Positions 21,270 through 27,748 of a stretch of DNA of 64,000 nt are shown here, one piece after another. The notes beneath the pieces were generated by a model. It was not told where the DNA came from, made no database searches, and saw only the letters and a list, made by a program, of their open reading frames with translations. The translations under genes and the position numbers were made by a program. Numbering within the stretch: the stretch's first letter is position 1; each line of letters opens with the position of its first letter. The stretch is taken from positions 62,001-126,000 of the forward strand of contig JBFLXY010000009.1 of the NCBI GenBank assembly GCA_040757055.1, in the 5' to 3' direction. The stretch comes from JAJZRJ01 sp040757055. GTDB taxonomy: Bacteria; Desulfobacterota; Desulfobulbia; Desulfobulbales; Desulfurivibrionaceae.

Positions 21270-22211
21270 TCATTTGGCGACGATTTCGTTGACCATGCCC
21301 ATTGCCTGGGGGCTGATGGTCAGCCCCAGTTTTTTCGCCGTGTTGAGGTTGAGATAAAGCCGGGTTCCCAGCGGCGGCATGACGCCGATTTCCCGGCTGG
21401 TTCCGCGGCGGAAGAGGATGTTCCTTGCCAGCGAGGCAGCCTGGTAGCCGAGATTGGGAATATCCGGGTCAACGGCCAGGAGTATCCCCAGTTTCGCCAC
21501 GTTCTGCGACTGGCCGATGCAGACCAGCCGGTCCCGCAGGCAGTTTTTTTCAAGCCAGCCGACATTTTCCCAGGTATAGACCACCGGATCGGTGAGAACC
21601 CAGAAACTGTCGATCTGGCCGGCCATCTTTTTGTATGCCCGCCGGAATTCCCGGGGGTGGCCGATGGGCTGGGCGTGGAGCTCGATGCCCAGCAGTTCGG
21701 CCGCCTTGCGGGCCTCGGCGATGATCTCGGCGGAATGGGCCTCGCTGTAAATGACCCCCACCCGGCGGGAGGCGGGGGCGAACATGGTCATGTTGAGAAA
21801 CTGGGTGCCCGGCGCCACATCGCTGGCAATGCCGGCGACGTTGTCCTGGCCGGCGGTGAGCTGGTATTTCTGCCAGTTGAGCACCATGGCAAAGACCACG
21901 GGGATCTCTTGCTGGTCCACGGTCCAGGTCTTGGCGATGAAGGCGGCCTTGGCCCCCAGGGCGAAAATCAGCGCCGGCCTCGTCGCCAGAATCTTCTCCA
22001 TGAGGGCCGGCGCCCGGTGGATATCTCCCTCCAGATTGTAGATCTCGACCGGGACCTCCATGCTCTCCCGGAAGGTGGCGACCGGTTGCAGATAGGCGTC
22101 TTCCGAATCGCTCAGCAGGATGGCGACCTGATCATCCGCCCGTGCTGGAGAGGGAGTCGTCGTCGGCAGGAGGCACAGCAGGATGATCGCCAGAATCTTT
22201 TTAGTTGTCAT
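21270..22211 (-). CDS. ABC_sub_bind-family periplasmic binding protein
   Basis: A 313-residue secreted protein with a signal peptide (TTKKILAIILLCLLPTTTPS, cleavage near ARA-DD). The body fits the ABC transporter substrate-binding family of the TrpX/COG2984 type: VAILLSDSEDAYLQPV, GIASDVAPGTQF, RRVGVIYSEAHS and a hinge GYQAASLARNILF. Such proteins bind small ligands such as amino acids in the periplasm. No permease or ATPase gene is nearby, so it may serve the adjacent kinases as a sensor. Its start overlaps the end of the PhnD-like gene by 11 bases. Confidence 0.8.
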   Translation of the reverse strand: MTTKKILAIILLCLLPTTTPSPARADDQVAILLSDSEDAYLQPVATFRESMEVPVEIYNLEGDIHRAPALMEKILATRPALIFALGAKAAFIAKTWTVDQQEIPVVFAMVLNWQKYQLTAGQDNVAGIASDVAPGTQFLNMTMFAPASRRVGVIYSEAHSAEIIAEARKAAELLGIELHAQPIGHPREFRRAYKKMAGQIDSFWVLTDPVVYTWENVGWLEKNCLRDRLVCIGQSQNVAKLGILLAVDPDIPNLGYQAASLARNILFRRGTSREIGVMPPLGTRLYLNLNTAKKLGLTISPQAMGMVNEIVAK

Positions 22212-23019
22212 AGGGCTGCCATTCATCGACCTGGAGCATTTCCATCACCTTGACCGGGTGCGGGACTGCATTGGTTTTCAGGAAGATGCCTTTGATTCTT
22301 TCGATCTGATCCCGGCTCCCGGCCTTTTCCGTGACGCAGAAAAGGGGCAGGAGCAGGGGTTGCGATTCGGCGACGGGGGTGATGGACTGCATGATGCGTT
22401 CATTCACCTCGGCCAACGGCTTGAGATTCTGCTTCACCACCAGGGCGGCATCGACCTGCCCCAGGGCCAGGGCGAAAAGGGCGTCGGCGTCCTTGGAAAC
22501 GGTGACAATGCGCTGCTCCCTGGCGGAGAGGCCGAGCCCCTGAAAAAGGAGTCTGTCGAGGAGCTTGTCCTCGTCGGGCCCCATGGAGGTCATGGCCAGG
22601 GTGCGGTTTTTCAGGGAGGCGAGGGAGAATCCCGCCTGCTTGCGGATCAGCAGCACCTTGTTGTAGGTCTTTTTGTTCTGCCGGCGTGGCTGGAGCAGGG
22701 GCTGCAGCCCGAGCGCGGCGCCGTATTTTTCGTAGTACCAGTGGGGCAGGAAGAGGAAGGCCGGACGTTTTTCCCTGATCCGCTGGTTGAAGTCGATGAG
22801 CCGGGAAAAGGGCTGGAAATTGACGGGGTAGCCGGACTCGGCGAAGAACGCGTCCATTTCGCTCTTCAACTGGCCGAGGTTGTTCTGCAGCGAATCAGGG
22901 TTGAAGTAGTAAAAATCAGGGGCCGGGCTTTCTGCGGCAGCGGGCAGGGGGAGGGCGGCCAGCAGGAGGAGGGCCATTACGCCGAGCATCCCCGCGACGG
23001 CGCGGCGTATTCTCTTCAT
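22201..23019 (-). CDS. PhnD-like phosphate/phosphonate-type periplasmic binding protein
   Basis: A 272-residue secreted protein. The ATG at 23019 opens a signal peptide (MKRIRRAVAGMLGVMALLLL, Ala-rich, cleavage near AAA-ES). The mature part has the two-lobe type-2 binding-protein pattern of PhnD relatives (YYFNPDSL, LKNRTLAMTSMGPDEDKLL, ALALGQVDAALV). PhnD homologues without transporters often act as the sensing partner of histidine kinases. Ligand unknown. Upstream sequence in frame is not a plausible leader. First gene of the tightly packed six-gene run. Confidence 0.78.
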   Translation of the reverse strand: MKRIRRAVAGMLGVMALLLLAALPLPAAAESPAPDFYYFNPDSLQNNLGQLKSEMDAFFAESGYPVNFQPFSRLIDFNQRIREKRPAFLFLPHWYYEKYGAALGLQPLLQPRRQNKKTYNKVLLIRKQAGFSLASLKNRTLAMTSMGPDEDKLLDRLLFQGLGLSAREQRIVTVSKDADALFALALGQVDAALVVKQNLKPLAEVNERIMQSITPVAESQPLLLPLFCVTEKAGSRDQIERIKGIFLKTNAVPHPVKVMEMLQVDEWQPYDN

Positions 23020-23332
23020 GACCGGTTGCCGCAGACTGTGCGGTCGGTTGGTGGTTCGCAACGCGGGATCAACGTCCTTCCCATGGGGGGCCTGTTTCCT
23101 CTTGGCGGCGCGCCTGTCGGGGCGTGCGCCGGAACGGTTTTTCGAATGCTTCTCTGTTATAGCACACGAAGGGAAAGGGTGTATAGAATTCATCATTTGC
23201 CTGAACGACAAATGGGGTGGCGGCACGCTTTTTTGTCCGGCGAGGGAGGCAGTGGTGCCGCAGGGGTAAAAAGGTGAGGGCGCGGGAGGTGGCAGCTGGC
23301 CCCGATACCGGCCGCCGCTGGCTGATTGCTGC
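23020..23332. other. 313-base gap between cooC-like gene and PhnD-like gene
   Basis: I see no gene here. It should contain the promoter of the binding-protein/kinase operon on the minus strand. An AT-rich patch at 23155-23215 has a TTGTCG (23206-23211) and TTCTAT (23183-23188) pair with a 17-base spacer, a weak match. A GGCAGC/GCTGCC inverted repeat at 23291-23333 begins at the cooC-like stop codon but has no adjacent T-run, so it is at best a weak terminator. Confidence 0.3.
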
Positions 23333-24085
23333 CTACGGGATCAGGGCTGCTGCCAGCTGCCGGGTCACGTCGGCGACGGAGGCCAACGCCGAGATGACGG
23401 GCTGGCCGGCCCGCTCGGTCTTGCGGATGGTGGCCGAATCCGGGAAACAGGCAATGGGCTCCTCGCCCAACCCCTCGGTGAGGAACTGGCGGTCCTCCTC
23501 GTCCCGCACCAGGTTGCCCACAAAGGAGATTTTGCGGATGCGGGTGTCCTTGGCGAGATCCCTGATCTTGAGCGCGGTGCGGATGCCGGACTGCGAGGGG
23601 ATCACCACGATGAGCAGGTGGTCCACGGTGGCGATGGTGCCGCGGCCTAAATGTTCGACTCCGGCCTCCATGTCGAGGAGCACCACCTCGTCGGGCGAAA
23701 GGAGCAGTTTGGTGAGCATGCGTTTCAAGACGTTGCTCTCCGGGCAGGCACAGCCGCCCTCGGCGGTCTGGATGGCGCCCAGCACCATGAGTTTGATGCC
23801 GTTCTGCTCCACGATGAAGCGGGCCAGGAGGTCATCGACCTGGGGGTTGATGTTGTAGAAGGGCGAACCGGTTATCTTGCCGGAGCGCTCGATGAGCAGC
23901 TCCTTCATCTCCGAGATCGGCACGATGCGCTCCACCTCCTGCACCCCGATGCTCTGGGCCATGTGGGGGCTGGGGTCGGCGTCGATCACCAGCACTTTCT
24001 TGCCGTTGTCGCAAAACTGCCGGGCCAGCATGGCCATGATGGTGGTCTTGCCCACCCCGCCCTTGCCGCTGATCGCAATCTTCAT
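23333..24085 (-). CDS. CooC-type P-loop ATPase (nickel insertion into CO dehydrogenase)
   Basis: A 250-residue MinD/SIMIBI-class ATPase with the deviant Walker A GKGGVGKTT at the N-terminus, VLVIDADPSPHM, and the CxC pair in GGCACPESN at about 140-150. That pair corresponds to the metal-binding cysteines of CooC, which delivers nickel to the carbon monoxide dehydrogenase C-cluster. LLDMEAGVEHLGRG is also family-typical. No cooS or acs gene is in the window, so its target lies elsewhere. It may be transcribed ahead of the PhnD-like gene, but a 313-base gap separates them. Confidence 0.85.
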   Translation of the reverse strand: MKIAISGKGGVGKTTIMAMLARQFCDNGKKVLVIDADPSPHMAQSIGVQEVERIVPISEMKELLIERSGKITGSPFYNINPQVDDLLARFIVEQNGIKLMVLGAIQTAEGGCACPESNVLKRMLTKLLLSPDEVVLLDMEAGVEHLGRGTIATVDHLLIVVIPSQSGIRTALKIRDLAKDTRIRKISFVGNLVRDEEDRQFLTEGLGEEPIACFPDSATIRKTERAGQPVISALASVADVTRQLAAALIP

Positions 24086-24230
24086 GCCTGCTTCTCTCCT
24101 GAACGCGCTCCGGCTGTGTAATTTGCGTGCATCCTGGCGCGGTTTCCGGTAATTATCAATTGGCAGTCATAACTCTAACCAGCGGCCTTGAAACTGCAAG
24201 CAAAAAGCGCCCGCCGCGTCCCGGCTGGCC

Positions 24231-25415
24231 ATGGTGATCGTCCCTATGGTAACCCTCGGCATCGAACAGCTCTGCACCACCCGCCCGGATTTCTTGAAGG
24301 GCAGGCGGCTGGCCCTGCTCTGCAACCAGGCTTCCACCGACCGCCATTTCACCCACAGCCGCGACCTCATCCGCGCCGCCTTTCCCGGCCAGCTCACCTG
24401 CCTCTTCTCGCCCCAGCACGGCTTTTTTGCCGAGAAGCAGGACAACATGATCGAATCGGACCATGATGTTGACCCGGTCGCCGGCGTGCCGCTCTTCAGC
24501 CTCTACGGCGAGGTGCGGCGGCCCACTGCGGCCATGTACGAGCACTTCGACGTGCTGCTGGTCGATATCGTCGATGTCGGCACCCGGGTCTATACCTTTC
24601 TCTACACCCTGGCCTACTGCATGGAGGAGGCAGCGCGATTCGGCAAGCAGGTGGTGGTGCTCGACCGGCCCAACCCCATCGGCGGGACGCAGATCGAGGG
24701 CAACCTGCTGCGCGAGGAGTGCCGCTCCTTTGTCGGCCTCTACCCGATCCCCATGCGCCATGGCCTCACCTTCGGCGAACTGGCCCTGATGCTGAACCAG
24801 GAGTTCGGCATCGGTTGCGACCTCACCGTCATCAAGGCGGAGGGCTGGCAGCGGAAGATGCTCTTTGCCGAGACCGGCCTGCCGTGGGTCTTCCCTTCGC
24901 CCAACATGCCCACCCCCGTCACGGCCCTGGTCTATCCCGGCCAGGTGCTGTGGGAGGGCACCAATATTTCCGAGGGCCGCGGCACGACGCTGCCCTTCGA
25001 GCTGTGCGGCGCGCCCTTTGTGGACACACGGGCGGTGCTCGACTTCCTCAAAACGATACCCCTGCCGGGCTGCGTGCTGCGGCCCCTGGTCTTCGAACCC
25101 ACCTCCAACAAGTGGTCCGGCACGCCCTGCCGCGGCTTCCATCTCCACGTCACCGATCCGGCCGCCTTCCGGCCGTATCGCACCAGCCTGGCCCTCCTGC
25201 AGGGGATGATGCGGCTCTATCCCGGCGAATTCGCCCTGAAACAGCCGCCTTACGAGTACGAATACGAGAAGGTGCCGCTCGATCTCATTCTGGGCGACAA
25301 CACCCTGCGGCCCGCCCTTGCGGCAGGGGAGGAGTTGCTGGCGCTGGAGGCGGGCTGGCAAAGGGAGCTGGCGGAGTTCGCTGCCGGGCGGGAGCGGTAT
25401 TTCCTCTACTCCTAG
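24231..25415 (+). CDS. DUF1343/NamZ-family protein (exo-beta-N-acetylmuramidase-like)
   Basis: A 394-residue protein of the DUF1343 family, whose characterised Bacillus member NamZ removes N-acetylmuramic acid from peptidoglycan fragments (glycoside hydrolase family 171). Family landmarks are LLCNQAS, FSPQHGFF, YGEVRRPT, DIVDVGTRVYTFLYT, LDRPNPIGG and EGTNISEGRGTT. I see no obvious signal peptide from the ATG at 24231 (alternative ATG 24246), so it may act in the cytoplasm on recycled wall material, which would fit the AmpG-like importer in the same window. First gene of an operon with bpt and fur-feoA. Confidence 0.8.
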   Translation: MVIVPMVTLGIEQLCTTRPDFLKGRRLALLCNQASTDRHFTHSRDLIRAAFPGQLTCLFSPQHGFFAEKQDNMIESDHDVDPVAGVPLFSLYGEVRRPTAAMYEHFDVLLVDIVDVGTRVYTFLYTLAYCMEEAARFGKQVVVLDRPNPIGGTQIEGNLLREECRSFVGLYPIPMRHGLTFGELALMLNQEFGIGCDLTVIKAEGWQRKMLFAETGLPWVFPSPNMPTPVTALVYPGQVLWEGTNISEGRGTTLPFELCGAPFVDTRAVLDFLKTIPLPGCVLRPLVFEPTSNKWSGTPCRGFHLHVTDPAAFRPYRTSLALLQGMMRLYPGEFALKQPPYEYEYEKVPLDLILGDNTLRPALAAGEELLALEAGWQRELAEFAAGRERYFLYS

Positions 25416-25429
25416 CGGAGGACAGCGGC

Positions 25430-26167
25430 GTGGAATGGCAGACCATTGAACAGCAGCTCGGCGACTGTTTTTTCGACATCGCCGCCGAGTGCCCTTACGG
25501 TCTGCCCTACAAGGCCATTTACCGCCAGGCTCTCTTCGGGCCGATCTCCGACCACACCATGGATGCCTTTCTGGCGGCCGGATTCCGCCGCAACGGCAAC
25601 ACCATGTACACCATGGTCTGCCCGGAGTGTCAGGGCTGCGTGCCGATCCGGCTCGAACCCGAGGAGTTCGTGCCCAACCGCAGCCAGCGCCGCGCCCTGG
25701 CCAGGAACCGCGATCTCACCGTTGTCACCGGTCCGCTCGAGATCACGCCAGACCGCCTGGCGCTCTGCGATGCCTTTTTGCAGGCCCGCTATCCCGGCCG
25801 TCACAGCACGGCCATCGATTACTACAGCGGCTTTTTCGTCAATGCCATCACCAATACCATGGAGGTCGCCTACCGGCTCGATGGCCGTCTGGTGGGGGTG
25901 GCCATCGTCGACGTGACCCTGGCGAGCCTGAACGCCGTTTATTTCTATTTCGACCCGGCGTTGAGCGACCGGGGTCTCGGCACCTACAACATCCTGCAGC
26001 TCATCGAACTCTGCCGGCGGGAAGAGAAGGAGCTTCTCTATCTCGGCTACTGGATCGAAGCGGTGCCGGCCATGCGCTACAAGGCGCGATTCAAGCCCCA
26101 TTCCCTGCTGCGGGGCCGTTGCTGGCAGCTGGTGGAGCGGGCCGGGCCCTTTACGGAGCGACCATGA
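25430..26167 (+). CDS. bpt: Bacterial N-end-rule leucyltransferase (Bpt family)
   Basis: A 245-residue aminoacyl-tRNA-protein transferase. It moves Leu onto N-terminal Asp or Glu and so marks proteins for ClpS/ClpAP. Diagnostic segments are the N-terminal DCFFDIAAECPYGLPY, the cysteine motif MVCPECQGCVPIR, HSTAIDYYSGFF and YLGYWIEAVPAMRYKARF. The start is GTG at 25430, set by GGAGGA seven bases upstream. It lies 14 bases after the DUF1343 gene and overlaps the next gene by 4 bases, so coupling is likely. Confidence 0.9.
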   Translation: MEWQTIEQQLGDCFFDIAAECPYGLPYKAIYRQALFGPISDHTMDAFLAAGFRRNGNTMYTMVCPECQGCVPIRLEPEEFVPNRSQRRALARNRDLTVVTGPLEITPDRLALCDAFLQARYPGRHSTAIDYYSGFFVNAITNTMEVAYRLDGRLVGVAIVDVTLASLNAVYFYFDPALSDRGLGTYNILQLIELCRREEKELLYLGYWIEAVPAMRYKARFKPHSLLRGRCWQLVERAGPFTERP

Positions 26168-26940
26168 TCAAAAAATGTTTAGGATTCTGTTTTCCCTTCG
26201 GTCGGGGGCGCCAAGGCGGCGCCCCGTGCTGCGCCCGCCTTGGCGGCGACAACCGCCATGCCTTGGAGCGGGAGCAGTTCGAGGCGGTGCTGCGTTCGTT
26301 CAACGCCAGCCGCATCGAAGAGCGCCTCGTGATCCTCGATATCTTTCTTTCCATCGAGCAGCACGTGACCCTGGCCGAACTGATGGCACTGATCCGGGAA
26401 CGGCAGCCGGCCCTGGCCGATCAGGCCTTTGTCCGGGAAACCATGGAGATGTTCTGTCAGTGCGGCTTTGCCCAGCAGGTGACCTTCGAAAACCAGGAGG
26501 CGCGCTACGAGCACCATCACCTGGGCCAGCACCACGACCATTTCGTCTGCACCCGCTGCGGCCAGATCCAGGAGTTCCGCAACGAGGAGCTGGAGCGGCT
26601 CCAGCGGGTCATTGCCCGGCAGTTCCGCTTCCACCCCCTCCAGCACCGCATGGAGATCTATGGCCTCTGCGCCGGCTGCATGGCCCTGCGGGACGACGTC
26701 ATTCCCCTCAGGATGGCGGCCAACGGCGAGCGGGTGCGGATCGTCCAGTTGCTGGGTGACCGGGCGATCCAGGCGCGGCTGGCCGACCTGGGGCTGACCC
26801 TCGACACCTGCCTGGAGGTGATCAACAACCAGCCCGCCGGGCCGACCATCGTGGCGATCAACACCTCGCGGCTGGCCATCGACGGCGACATCGCCCGGCA
26901 CGTGGTGGTGGCCCACGCCTGCCGCCTTGACGACATCTGA
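26164..26940 (+). CDS. Fur-family repressor fused to a FeoA (SH3-like) domain
   Basis: A 258-residue two-domain protein. Residues about 35-175 are a Fur/PerR-type regulator: winged helix, the His-rich metal segment HHHLGQHHDH, and structural zinc pairs Cys129/Cys132 (CTRC) and Cys169/Cys172 (CAGC). Residues about 180-258 form a FeoA domain (VIPLRMAANGERVRIVQLLG, RLADLGLTLDT, LAIDGDIARHVVV), normally a small partner of the FeoB ferrous-iron channel or the C-terminal part of DtxR/MntR regulators. The N-terminus adds an odd Cys-rich stretch (CLGFCF...CC). It is probably an iron- or metal-responsive regulator. No feoB lies in the window. Confidence 0.85.
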   Translation: MIKKCLGFCFPFGRGRQGGAPCCARLGGDNRHALEREQFEAVLRSFNASRIEERLVILDIFLSIEQHVTLAELMALIRERQPALADQAFVRETMEMFCQCGFAQQVTFENQEARYEHHHLGQHHDHFVCTRCGQIQEFRNEELERLQRVIARQFRFHPLQHRMEIYGLCAGCMALRDDVIPLRMAANGERVRIVQLLGDRAIQARLADLGLTLDTCLEVINNQPAGPTIVAINTSRLAIDGDIARHVVVAHACRLDDI

Positions 26941-26953
26941 CCCGTTCCGTTGC

Positions 26954-26982
26954 TTGACAGCGGAGGCGAGGTGCACCATAGT
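26954..26982 (+). promoter_or_regulatory. Promoter before the zinc-protein/hsp20/lon operon
   Basis: A perfect TTGACA (26954-26959) is followed after 17 bases by CATAGT (26977-26982). The same stretch also fits a heat-shock sigma-32 layout: CTTGACA, 14 bases, then CACCATAG, compared with the CCCCATnT consensus. A heat-shock promoter would suit hsp20 and lon downstream. Confidence 0.5.
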
Positions 26983-27074
26983 TTGAGCAGGGCAGTCGAC
27001 GACGTGGCGGCAGGGGGCCGCACACGTGTTTCGGTTGGCGGCGCCCGCAAATCTCACCCGCAAGGAGCACGACC

Positions 27075-27287
27075 ATGACCGAGAAAGGGAAAATGGTATG
27101 TCCGTTGTGTCAGGGCAAGGGAACGGTACCGGGAGTCTGCAGCTGCAACAGCGAGTGGCGGGGAACCCAGAAAGGCGACGAGTGGGAGGATTGCCAGTGC
27201 ACGCCTGACCAGGAGTGCCCCACCTGCCGCGGCACGGGATATCTCCCGGCAACGAAAACGCAATGTGCCGGATCGCATAAAGGCTGA
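27075..27287 (+). CDS. Small DnaJ-type zinc-finger protein
   Basis: A 70-residue protein with two CxxCxGxG motifs of the DnaJ zinc-centre type, CPLCQGKG and CPTCRGTG, and further cysteines (CSCN, CQC) between them. No J-domain is present. A good Shine-Dalgarno (AAGGAG) lies seven bases before the ATG. Its position directly ahead of hsp20 and lon suggests a redox or folding role in the stress response, but that is only context. Confidence 0.7.
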   Translation: MTEKGKMVCPLCQGKGTVPGVCSCNSEWRGTQKGDEWEDCQCTPDQECPTCRGTGYLPATKTQCAGSHKG

Positions 27288-27298
27288 GGGTTACGGCA

Positions 27299-27715
27299 AT
27301 GGATGAGTTCAGGAAACGCTCGGTGATCGGCGGCTATCGCGGCAGGTCCATGCGCACCATGGCGGTTTCCGGCATGGGCGTGGCGCCCGGCGACTGGACC
27401 GCTGCCACCGATATCTACGAAACCGACGAGGCGCTCATCGTCTGCATGGACGTGAGCGGCGCCGCGCCGGATCGGCTCAGCGTGGTGGCCGAGGAACAGC
27501 GGCTCACCATCGCCGGCGAGCGCGATTTTCCGGTGCCGGAAGGCGTGCGCGCCGTGCATCGGCTGGAGATCGAGCGCGGCCGCTTCGAAAAATCCATCAC
27601 CCTGCCGGGGCCGGTGGACGTGGCCGCCGCCACCTCGGTCCACCAGCACGGCTTTCTGGTGGTCACCCTGCCGAAACTGAAATGCCGGGGCAAGGTACGG
27701 ATTCCCGTCCGCTGA
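27299..27715 (+). CDS. Hsp20/alpha-crystallin small heat-shock protein
   Basis: A 138-residue holdase. The alpha-crystallin domain spans about residues 35-128 (ATDIYETDEALIVCMDVSGA, LTIAGER, GRFEKSITLPGPVD, GFLVVTLPK) and a C-terminal RIPVR provides the I-x-I/V anchor for oligomer assembly. It would bind unfolding proteins during stress without ATP. It sits between a small zinc protein and lon on the same strand, so one stress transcript is likely. Confidence 0.9.
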   Translation: MDEFRKRSVIGGYRGRSMRTMAVSGMGVAPGDWTAATDIYETDEALIVCMDVSGAAPDRLSVVAEEQRLTIAGERDFPVPEGVRAVHRLEIERGRFEKSITLPGPVDVAAATSVHQHGFLVVTLPKLKCRGKVRIPVR

Positions 27716-27748
27716 GCCGAATCCCCGCCAACATCGTCGAGAAGAGCC

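Noticed and set aside
18557..21292. A 911-codon plus-strand frame opposite the hybrid kinase
   Set aside because: Same compositional artefact. The minus strand encodes a full kinase with recognisable catalytic motifs.
27260..27300. Separate promoter for hsp20
   Set aside because: The gap after the small zinc protein is only 11 bases and no promoter-like pair is visible. Co-transcription is simpler.
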